Positions 23,901 to 30,938 of a stretch of DNA of 39,984 nucleotides are shown piece after piece; position 1 is the stretch's first letter; the number at the start of each line of letters is the position of its first letter. The notes under the pieces are model-generated. The model was not told the DNA's origin and did not search any database. It saw only the letters and a program-made list of their open reading frames with translations. The stretch spans positions 1 through 39,984 of the forward strand of contig CAUJDL010000023.1 of NCBI GenBank assembly GCA_963169635.1, written 5' to 3'. The translations under genes and the position numbers were made by a program. The DNA is from Bacteroidota bacterium (GTDB taxonomy: Bacteria; Bacteroidota; Bacteroidia; Chitinophagales; Chitinophagaceae).

Positions 23901-26900
23901 GTAGAGTATGTAGAGTTTTGGGTACAAGATCCATTTATTAAAACTGCAAATCCTGCTGCAAAAGGTAAACTTTATATTAACTTAGGAAATGTAAGTGAAG
24001 ATATTTTAAAAGATGGTAAAAGATTTTATGAAAATGGATTACCATCACCAAAAATTCCTGCTGTTGTAGATAGTAGCACTTGGGGCAAACAACCTATAAA
24101 CCCAATACAAGTAACACAAGCATTTAGTAACGACCCAGATGATAGACCTTATCAAGATGTAGGTTTTGATGGTATGACTGATGATGATGAGAAAACTAAA
24201 AAAGCTTACTATATAGCAAAACTGGCTAATAATTTTTCTACCAGTTCACCAATTTATTTACAAGCTACTACCGACCCAAGTAATGATAATTATAAATGGT
24301 ATAGAGATAATAGTTATGATGCTGTTGGTGCAGATATTTTACAACGCTATAAAAACTTTAATAACCCACAAGGTAATAGTCCAATTGCAGGTACTAATAG
24401 CGAATTATCTGCAGCAGCAACTTTATATCCAGATAATGAAGATTTAAACAGAGATAATACACTTAATGAAACTGAAGCCTACTATGAGTATGAAATAGAT
24501 TTATCTAAAAATATGGATGTAGGAATTACAAAATATATTACAGATAAAAGAACCATTAATGTAAATTATGTAAATGGTACTACAGGTACAGAAAATTGGT
24601 ATTTATTTAGAGTACCTATAAAAGATTATTCAAGTAGTGTAGGTGGTATTACAGATTTTAAATCTATACGTTTTGTCAGAATGTATTTAACCGATTTTGA
24701 AGATTCTGTAGTAATGCGTTTTGCAAAATTCGATTTAGTACGTAATCAATGGAGAAATTTTAATTATAAAGTAGATACAACAGGCCAATATGTTCCTGTA
24801 GATAATAACACATCTTCATTAAATATTTTAGCAGTTAATTTAGAAGAAAACAGTAATCGTACACCTGTAAACTATGTAATGCCACCAGGTATAGAACGTG
24901 TACAAGTATTAAGTAATAATGGTGTAAACTTATTACAGAATGAACAAGCTATGAGCTTAAAAGTAATGGGTTTAAAAGATGGCGATGCAAGAGGTGTAAT
25001 TAAAACATTGAATTTAGATATGAGACAATATGGAAAACTTTCTATGTTTATACATGCAGAAAGTGTTCCTAAATTTCCTATTGTTAGTGATAATGAATTA
25101 TATGCAGTAATAAGAATTGGGCAAGACTTTTTAAATAACTATTACGAAATTAAAATTCCTTTAAAAATAACTTTACCAGGAAAGTATAACTCTTCAGACT
25201 CAAGTGCAGCAAAGGTTTGGCCAGAACTTAATAATCTTGATTTTGATTTACAAGAGTTAGTAAATATTAAATTAAGACGAAATGCTTCGGGTACACCACT
25301 TAATAAAATTTATAGAGAATTAATGGGTAATAAAACATTCTCTGTTTATGGTAATCCTAATTTAGGCGAAGTAAGAGGTATGCTTGTAGCTGTAGAAAAT
25401 GCAAAAGATAATAATCCTTTTGATGCTTATACAGAAGTTTGGATTAATGAGTTAAGACTTTCTCAATTAAATGAGCATGGAGCTTATGCAGCTTTAGGAA
25501 GAATAGATGTACAATTAGCAGATTTAGGTACAGTAAGTGTTTCTGCAAATACATACTCTCAAGGTTTTGGCTCAATAGAACAAAGAGTAAATGAACGTGC
25601 TAAAGACAATATGTTTCAGTTTGATGCTGCTGCTACAATAGATGCTGGTAAACTTGTTCCTAAACAAGCTAAACTTAGTATTCCTATTTATGCAAGTATT
25701 AATAAAACAATTAAAAGACCTGAGTACGACCCTTATGATAAAGATGTAAAACTTAAAGACAAATTAAACAACTCATCAGGTCATCAAAGAGATTCTATAA
25801 AAAATACAGCATTAGACCAAACTACTATTAAAACTATTAACCTAACAAATATTAGGGTACAACCAGGTACAAAAAATCATTTATGGAGTTTAAGCAATTT
25901 TGATGTAAGTTACTCTTATACAAAAACAGAGCAAAGTAGTCCTTTAGTTTTAAAAAATGAAGTTACCAAACAACGTGGTGGCTTTGGTTATACTTACAAT
26001 AAACCATCTAAATATATAGAGCCATTTAAAAAATTAATGGCCAAAAGAAAAAGTAATTGGTATAGCTTAATTAAAGATTTTAATTTTAATCCAGTACCAT
26101 CATTATTAAGTTTTAGAGCAGATATTAATAGGCAATTTGGTATGTATATTCCAAGAATTGTAAGTACAGATGGAACAGGAAAAATAGAAAGAGTAGATAC
26201 TACTTACGATAAATATTTTACGTTTGATAGATTTTATAATCTTAGATGGGATTTAACTCGTTCTCTTAACTTAGATTTTTCTGCAACAAATAATGCAAGA
26301 GTAGATGAGCCTTATGGAATGATAGATACAAAAGCTAAAAGAGATAGTATAAAAAATAATTTTTGGAATGGAGGTCGTAATACATTGTACAATCAAAAAG
26401 CTACAGCAAGTTATACAGTTCCTTTATCAAAACTTCCTATTACAGATTGGATAACTTCTCGTTACAGTTATACCACAACATATAATTGGGTTGGTGCAAG
26501 TTTATTAGCATTATCATTAGGTAATGTAATTGAAAATAGTCAGGAGAATACTATTAATGCCGAATTTGATTTTTCTAAATTGTATGCAAAGTCTCGTTGG
26601 TTAAGAGCATTAGAAAATACGCCACCACCATCTGGTAAAGGCTCTAAAGTTGTAACACCTAATAAAAAAACAACACCAACTATACAAATAAAAACTAAAG
26701 CAGAAGTAGTAAAAGGATTAACAGGAGCAAAAAGAAAAGAAGCAATTAAAAAATGGCGTCAGCAAAAAAGAGATGCAAGATTAGCAGCTAAATTATTAAG
26801 ACAAAACAGACCTGTAGAAATGAATGATGTAGTAAGAACAACAGGCAGATTGGCTACAATGGTAAAAAGAGCTTCTATCAATTATAACGAAACTTATCAT

Positions 26901-28235
26901 ACAAGATTACCAGGTTATATAGATGGTACAAGACAACTTGGTAATAACTTTAAAACATTACAACCAGGATTAGATTTTGTTTTTGGTATGCAACCAGACT
27001 CTAACTGGCTTAATAAAAAAGCAGCTCAAGGTGTATTTACCAAAGACTCTATTTTTAATTCTTTATTCAGACAAAATTTTGAACAGCGATTATCTATTTC
27101 TGCACAAGCAGAGCCTATTAAAGAATTAACTATTGATATCAACTTAGATAAAACTTTCTCTAAAGAATTTACAGAGTTGTTTAAAGATGTAAATGCAAGT
27201 GGTAAGTATAATCATCTTAATCCTTATGCTGCTGGTGGCTTTAATGTTTCTTATATTTCATTTAAAACATTATTTCAAAAAACAAATCCTAATGAAATTT
27301 CAGAAACCTTTAAGAAGTTTCAAGACTATCGTTTAATTATGAGTAAGCGTATAGCAGAAGCTAATCCTTATTGGAATGGTCAGTTTGATGCTAATGGTTA
27401 TGCTGTAGGTTATGGTAGATATGCACAAGATGTTTTAATACCATCTTTTATTGCAGCTTATACAGGCAAAGACCCTCAGAGTGTTGCATTATTAAATCAA
27501 AATAATAAAAATATTCGTTCTAATCCTTTTGCTGGTATAAAACCAAAACCAAATTGGAGAGTTACTTATACAGGATTAACAAGAATACCAGCATTAGCAA
27601 AAAAATTCAGTACTATTAGTTTATCTCATGCTTATAATGGTTCTTTAAGTATGAACAGTTATAATAGTGCATTAATGTTTGCAGATCCTTTTCATTATGG
27701 TGCACCACAATTTTTAGATACTGTTAGTGGCAATTATGTTCCATTCTTCTTAGTGCCTAATATTACTATTCAAGAGCAGTTTGCACCAATTATTGGTATA
27801 GATATTACAACACTTAGTCAATTAAATTTAAAATTTGAATTTAAGAAAAGTCGTCAATTAAGTTTAAGTTTAATAGATTATCAATTAAGTGAAACAAATA
27901 GCACAGAATGGGTAATTGGTGCAGGTTTTCGTAAACGTGGTATTAGCTTTATAAAAATAAAAGGCAAACCTTTAGAAAATGATATCAACTTTAAGTTAGA
28001 CTTAGCTATGAGAGATGATATTACTACTAATAGTCGTTTAGATCAAGCTAATGCTTACGGTACAGGAGGACAAAAAGTAATTACTATACAACCAAGTATA
28101 GATTATGTGATAAATGATAGAATAAATATTACTTTATTCTTTGACCAACGAAGAGTAGTACCATATATTTCTACTTCTGCACCTACTATTAATACAAGAG
28201 CTGGTGTACAAATAAGAGTAGCATTAGCACCTTAA
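20943..28235 (+). CDS. sprA: Type IX secretion system translocon protein SprA
   Basis: Giant outer-membrane beta-barrel (2430 residues; Flavobacterium SprA is about 2400) that forms the protein-conducting pore of the type IX secretion system. It carries a signal peptide (RWLILLALICMSFNVFA, ending near residue 29). A long N-terminal region follows with the conserved segments TYEEFIKIQARKAEVEYFKNR and KPQGSVDIMAGYQG. The family repeats then follow, with the signature YIDDFEGTRNNYDLR near 835-850, and C-terminal strands end at RAGVQIRVALAP. The start must be non-ATG: an in-frame TAA is five codons upstream of the TTG at 20943, and no ATG precedes the signal peptide. A Pro/Lys/Arg-rich segment at about residues 1893-1958 looks like a lineage-specific loop. 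It is probably co-transcribed with ruvA. Confidence 0.96.
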   Translation: MIYTIDYICNKRWLILLALICMSFNVFAQADTDTSKITNDSLHYPIKDRRGDPYTWQNRNPFNINDTSLLKQEIEYDPITKRYYIIERIGNKTYRTSTYLTYEEFIKIQARKAEVEYFKNRAKALTSLNRKITRPKMRVFDKLFDRIFGLGKDGFKVNIKPQGSVDIMAGYQGQITKNPTLPEAARKNGGFDFDMNANLNVNANIGDKLKLPINYNTLANFDFENQLKLDYKGMDDEILKSVEAGNISWQSKGTLIPSTQNLFGLKTQLQFGKLYLTGAIANQRSQRQSQNLQGGSATTTFQKKLDDYEENKHFLMGQYFKNNFNTAMAKLPVVNSQVQIQRIEVWITNRTGTTTDARDIVGFADLGEATPANNVNLPGNGTPSGLPGNQANALYNKLIAGGMSSPYRQPSQVTSQLQIMGLKPVDDFEKTYARKLSTNEYYFNPQIGFISINAQLQPDEVLAVAYQYTYNGQVYQVGEFSQDIALDSTQGVQKILFLKLLKATSARINLPIWGLMMKNVYSLDLPGISREDFQLNILYEEPSGGLKRYLPESATQVEGKSLLRILNLDRLNNRNDPQPDGQFDYIDGYTILPQQGKIIFPVLEPFGKDLYALAFNNGVGLPPGVDPNKYVYQVLYDSIKAIAQTYANFNKFVMQGQAKGTGGSDIYLGAFNIPQGSVTINAGGQVLVEGVDYTIDYNLGSVKIINQAILNSGIPVSVSYENNAGFGMQQRGFLGLRADYLASKKLSLGVSMVRLGERPFFTKMNYGEDPIRNTMYGFDFSYRTEVPGLTRLLNRLPFYSTNAKSTLTAYGEAAYLKPGHPKQIGKGDQGIIYIDDFEGTRNNYDLRFPSIAWALASTPSGRFAEANLFDSIDYNFNRAKLAWYNIEPNLQDKNAANNPLRKNLNALSDPRTRQVYTNELFPNLTTNITNVQAFTFDLAYYPTERGPYNYTSSTSQVNANGRLLNPQQRWGGIMRSLDQTDFETGNVEYVEFWVQDPFIKTANPAAKGKLYINLGNVSEDILKDGKRFYENGLPSPKIPAVVDSSTWGKQPINPIQVTQAFSNDPDDRPYQDVGFDGMTDDDEKTKKAYYIAKLANNFSTSSPIYLQATTDPSNDNYKWYRDNSYDAVGADILQRYKNFNNPQGNSPIAGTNSELSAAATLYPDNEDLNRDNTLNETEAYYEYEIDLSKNMDVGITKYITDKRTINVNYVNGTTGTENWYLFRVPIKDYSSSVGGITDFKSIRFVRMYLTDFEDSVVMRFAKFDLVRNQWRNFNYKVDTTGQYVPVDNNTSSLNILAVNLEENSNRTPVNYVMPPGIERVQVLSNNGVNLLQNEQAMSLKVMGLKDGDARGVIKTLNLDMRQYGKLSMFIHAESVPKFPIVSDNELYAVIRIGQDFLNNYYEIKIPLKITLPGKYNSSDSSAAKVWPELNNLDFDLQELVNIKLRRNASGTPLNKIYRELMGNKTFSVYGNPNLGEVRGMLVAVENAKDNNPFDAYTEVWINELRLSQLNEHGAYAALGRIDVQLADLGTVSVSANTYSQGFGSIEQRVNERAKDNMFQFDAAATIDAGKLVPKQAKLSIPIYASINKTIKRPEYDPYDKDVKLKDKLNNSSGHQRDSIKNTALDQTTIKTINLTNIRVQPGTKNHLWSLSNFDVSYSYTKTEQSSPLVLKNEVTKQRGGFGYTYNKPSKYIEPFKKLMAKRKSNWYSLIKDFNFNPVPSLLSFRADINRQFGMYIPRIVSTDGTGKIERVDTTYDKYFTFDRFYNLRWDLTRSLNLDFSATNNARVDEPYGMIDTKAKRDSIKNNFWNGGRNTLYNQKATASYTVPLSKLPITDWITSRYSYTTTYNWVGASLLALSLGNVIENSQENTINAEFDFSKLYAKSRWLRALENTPPPSGKGSKVVTPNKKTTPTIQIKTKAEVVKGLTGAKRKEAIKKWRQQKRDARLAAKLLRQNRPVEMNDVVRTTGRLATMVKRASINYNETYHTRLPGYIDGTRQLGNNFKTLQPGLDFVFGMQPDSNWLNKKAAQGVFTKDSIFNSLFRQNFEQRLSISAQAEPIKELTIDINLDKTFSKEFTELFKDVNASGKYNHLNPYAAGGFNVSYISFKTLFQKTNPNEISETFKKFQDYRLIMSKRIAEANPYWNGQFDANGYAVGYGRYAQDVLIPSFIAAYTGKDPQSVALLNQNNKNIRSNPFAGIKPKPNWRVTYTGLTRIPALAKKFSTISLSHAYNGSLSMNSYNSALMFADPFHYGAPQFLDTVSGNYVPFFLVPNITIQEQFAPIIGIDITTLSQLNLKFEFKKSRQLSLSLIDYQLSETNSTEWVIGAGFRKRGISFIKIKGKPLENDINFKLDLAMRDDITTNSRLDQANAYGTGGQKVITIQPSIDYVINDRINITLFFDQRRVVPYISTSAPTINTRAGVQIRVALAP

Positions 28236-28237
28236 TA

Positions 28238-28264
28238 AATTTTTATTTAATCTAAATAAAAATT
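28238..28264. terminator. AT-rich bidirectional terminator-like hairpin after sprA
   Basis: Perfect 12-bp inverted repeat AATTTTTATTTA/TAAATAAAAATT with a 3-nt loop between the convergent sprA and metal-dependent hydrolase genes, overlapping the last 2 bp of the latter. It has no G-C core and no long T run, so its strength as a terminator is uncertain. Confidence 0.5.
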
Positions 28265-28943
28265 ATACTTCAATTGTTTCGCCAATTGCAGGAAGCAATA
28301 ATGTTTTACCTCTCGATGAAAAATGATCAATTGCAGCTTGTTTATCTATTTTAATATAATCAAATGTATCGTAGTGTACACCTATTATAACATTTACATC
28401 TACAAAGTCTGCAGCTTTTTCTGCATCTATATAATCCATTGTAAAATTATCACCAATTGGAAATATGGCTAAATTTACATGAGACCATGCTGTTATTAAT
28501 TGCATATCTAAAGTAAGTGCAGTATCGCCACTATAATAAAAAGTTTTTTCATCGCTCATTACTACAAAGCCCATTGGATTTCCTCCATAACTACCATCAG
28601 GTAAGCCACTACTATGCTGTGCAATTACACATTTTACTGTTCCAAAATCAAACTTCCATTTGCCACCTGTATTCATAGGGTGTGTATTGGTTACACCTTG
28701 TTTTTGCAACCATTCATGTATTTCATAACTACAAACTACTAAAGCATTAGTTCTTTGTGCTATACTTTTACAATCTGCAATATGGTCTGCATGGCCATGA
28801 CTGATAAAAATATAATCTGCATTAATTTTATTTACATCTATATTTTTTGCTAAAGGATTAGGTGTAATAAATGGGTCAAATAAAATTTTTTTTCCAGCTA
28901 ATTCTACTAAAAAACAAGATTGACCGTAATAAGTAAACTGCAT
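28263..28943 (-). CDS. Metal-dependent hydrolase, UPF0173 / metallo-beta-lactamase fold
   Basis: Metallo-beta-lactamase-fold hydrolase of the UPF0173 (YtkL-like) family; the substrate is unknown. The 226 residues start with the family N terminus FTYYGQSCFLVELAGKKILFDPF. They hold the metal-binding HGHADH at 49-54, a second-shell histidine in AQHSSG, the metal-bridging Asp in YYSGDTAL, and a C-terminal His in VIIGVHYDTF. The length matches the family. It faces sprA, sharing an AT-rich hairpin at its 3' end, and is transcribed away from the metallophosphoesterase gene. A cytoplasmic location is expected because there is no signal peptide. Confidence 0.92.
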   Translation of the reverse strand: MQFTYYGQSCFLVELAGKKILFDPFITPNPLAKNIDVNKINADYIFISHGHADHIADCKSIAQRTNALVVCSYEIHEWLQKQGVTNTHPMNTGGKWKFDFGTVKCVIAQHSSGLPDGSYGGNPMGFVVMSDEKTFYYSGDTALTLDMQLITAWSHVNLAIFPIGDNFTMDYIDAEKAADFVDVNVIIGVHYDTFDYIKIDKQAAIDHFSSRGKTLLLPAIGETIEV

Positions 28944-29037
28944 GATAAATATTTTTTAGTGATGTACAAATTTCTGCAAATAATGTTAAAAATTATCTTA
29001 AAAAAATATTTTGCTCAGAATGTTTTTTATTTGCAAA

Positions 29038-30294
29038 ATGCTAAGCTCAGAAAATTTATGGTTTATTATAGGTATTATGTTAATATTAGATTTTTATGTT
29101 TTTCTAGCATTAAGAACAGTAACTACCGCTAATTTTATAAGAGCCAGAGTTTTTATATATAGTTTATTTTGGATAATTAGTATTGCTATCATCATACTCT
29201 TAATATCATTTCATTACAACCCATCATTTCGTACATCTAAATTTTTTAGAAATTATGTTTTTGCTTTAATGGTTGGTATTCTTTTTACAAAAATTATAGC
29301 TATTATTTTCTTTTTAATTGATGATATAAGAAGAGTGTTATTTTGGATAATTAGTAAGTTTAATACTAAAACAACATTAACTAATGCTGCTAACAATACT
29401 ACATCAAATTATATTTCAAGAAGTGTATTTTTAAGTTGGTTAGGTTTAGGTGCAGGAGCAACTTTCTTTAGTACATTTTTATATGGCTTTACTAATAAAT
29501 ATAATTATCAACTTAAAAAAATAAAACTATCATTTAATCATTTACCTACTGCATTTAAGGGTTTTAAAATTATTCATATCAGCGATATACATAGTGGTAG
29601 TTTTCAAAATAAAAAAGCTGTAGAAAAAGGAGTAAAAAAAATTTTAGAACAGCAACCCGATATTATTTTATTTACTGGAGATTTAGTAAATGATAAGCAT
29701 GATGAAATGTTGGAGTATATAGATGTGTTTAATCAACTAAAAGCACCACATGGCGTATTTAGTATTTTAGGCAATCATGATTATGGCGATTATATTTATT
29801 GGAAATCGGAAGAAGCTAAAAAAGAAAACTTAGAAAAGCTAAAACAAATACATGCACAAATGGGTTGGCGTTTGTTAATGAATGAACATGTTGCAATAAA
29901 AAAAGATAATGATGCATTTGCATTATTAGGAATTGAAAATTGGGGAGCAAAAGCACATTTTCCAAAGTATGGTAAAATGAAAGATGCTTATAAAGGAACA
30001 GAAAAATATACTTTTAAAATCTTAATGAGCCACGACCCCAGCCATTGGGATGCAGAAGTGAGAAAAAAATATACCGATATAGATTTAATGCTTGCAGGCC
30101 ATACACATGGTATGCAATTTGGTATTGAGAATCCTTATTTTAAATGGAGCCCAATACAATGGATGTATAAACAATGGGCAGGCTTATACGAAGAAGGAAA
30201 TCAAAAACTTTATATCAACAGAGGCTTTGGTTTTTTAGGCTATCCTGGTAGAGTAGGCATACTTCCTGAAATAACTTTGATAGAGTTATCTTAA
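29038..30294 (+). CDS. Membrane-anchored metallophosphoesterase
   Basis: Calcineurin-like phosphoesterase with an N-terminal membrane domain; related proteins (YkuE/YaeI type) act on lipid or nucleotide phosphates, but the substrate here is unknown. From ATG 29038 there are 418 residues. Hydrophobic helices lie near 6-24, 38-58, 70-95 and 140-158. The catalytic domain starts near residue 165 and carries all metal-binding motifs in order: HISDIHSG (about 180), FTGDLVND, LGNHDYGDY and AGHTHGMQFG, ending with GFGFLGYPGRVG. The frame stays open to a TTG at 29011 and an ATG at 29020; the chosen ATG starts right before the first helix. The next gene's predicted promoter lies in its last 25 bp. Confidence 0.9.
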   Translation: MLSSENLWFIIGIMLILDFYVFLALRTVTTANFIRARVFIYSLFWIISIAIIILLISFHYNPSFRTSKFFRNYVFALMVGILFTKIIAIIFFLIDDIRRVLFWIISKFNTKTTLTNAANNTTSNYISRSVFLSWLGLGAGATFFSTFLYGFTNKYNYQLKKIKLSFNHLPTAFKGFKIIHISDIHSGSFQNKKAVEKGVKKILEQQPDIILFTGDLVNDKHDEMLEYIDVFNQLKAPHGVFSILGNHDYGDYIYWKSEEAKKENLEKLKQIHAQMGWRLLMNEHVAIKKDNDAFALLGIENWGAKAHFPKYGKMKDAYKGTEKYTFKILMSHDPSHWDAEVRKKYTDIDLMLAGHTHGMQFGIENPYFKWSPIQWMYKQWAGLYEEGNQKLYINRGFGFLGYPGRVGILPEITLIELS

Positions 30295-30299
30295 TTTCG
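30272..30299 (+). promoter_or_regulatory. Candidate promoter(s) for the small outer-membrane protein gene
   Basis: An exact -7 match TAACTTTG (30272-30279) lies inside the end of the metallophosphoesterase gene, and a one-mismatch copy TAATTTCG (30292-30299) lies just after. Either could drive the gene at 30322, with leaders of about 35 or 15 nt. Which is used cannot be told from sequence. Confidence 0.4.
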
Positions 30300-30321
30300 C
30301 CAAAAATTTAAACTAACAGAT

Positions 30322-30867
30322 ATGAAAAAATTAACACTTACAGTAGTGGCATTTATTTTTTGTTATGGTTTTGCACAAGCACAAGGAGGCATTTATTTAA
30401 TTGCTAAAGGTGGTGTAAACTATAGTAAAATTGCTGATCAAAATTTTAATACCAGTTATCATGCTGGAGCATCGCTTGAATGGGATATAAGCAAAAAATT
30501 AGGTATTCAGCCAGAGATATTATTTAGTCAGTTAAACAGTACTGGTACTAATGGTAATAAAGATAATAATTTACAATACCTTTCTATTCCTTTGCTTTTA
30601 AGAATAAATGTAACTAAAGCATTTACTATTAATTTAGGTCCAGAGTATAGTATTTTAATGAATGCTAAAGAAACAGTGGTTAATAATGCAAGTAGTGCTT
30701 TTAAAGAAGGAAATTTTTCTGTTGTTGGTGGTATTCAGTTAGATTTAAATTCTTTTAGAGTTTATGCACGTTACGATATTGGTATGAGTGATATTAATAA
30801 CTTAACAAATCAAAAAGAGTGGAAAAGCCAAATTATTCAAGCAGGTATTGGGTTAAGAATTTTATAA
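30322..30867 (+). CDS. Small outer membrane beta-barrel protein (PorT/OMP_b-brl_2-like)
   Basis: Outer-membrane beta-barrel of 181 residues. It has a signal peptide (KKLTLTVVAFIFCYGFAQA, 2-20) and then eight or so amphipathic strands typical of the Bacteroidota PorT-family barrel domain: IYLIAKGGVNYSKIADQNF, AGASLEWDISKKLGIQPEILFSQ, LQYLSIPLLLRINVTKAFTINLGPEYSILMNAK, and the last strand SQIIQAGIGLRIL. Exact function unknown; many relatives are general porin- or adhesin-like barrels and most are not the T9SS protein PorT itself. It is separated from the convergent TonB-receptor-like gene by a strong shared terminator. Confidence 0.85.
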   Translation: MKKLTLTVVAFIFCYGFAQAQGGIYLIAKGGVNYSKIADQNFNTSYHAGASLEWDISKKLGIQPEILFSQLNSTGTNGNKDNNLQYLSIPLLLRINVTKAFTINLGPEYSILMNAKETVVNNASSAFKEGNFSVVGGIQLDLNSFRVYARYDIGMSDINNLTNQKEWKSQIIQAGIGLRIL

Positions 30868-30886
30868 TTACTTCAATATAATATAT

Positions 30887-30920
30887 AAAAAAGGCAACTA
30901 AATTTTAGTTGCCTTTTCTT
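30887..30920. terminator. Bidirectional intrinsic terminator
   Basis: A long stem (AAAAGGCAACTAAA with TTTAGTTGCCTTTT) between two convergent genes. It has a T-rich tail on both strands and serves the beta-barrel gene (plus) and the TonB-receptor-like gene (minus). Confidence 0.92.
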
Positions 30921-30938
30921 TGGTTGTTCTTTTGCAAA

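Noticed and set aside
28920..29132. A 70-codon plus-strand frame overlapping the metallophosphoesterase start.
   Set aside because: It is out of frame with the conserved protein and covers its N-terminal membrane helix and the start of the opposite gene.
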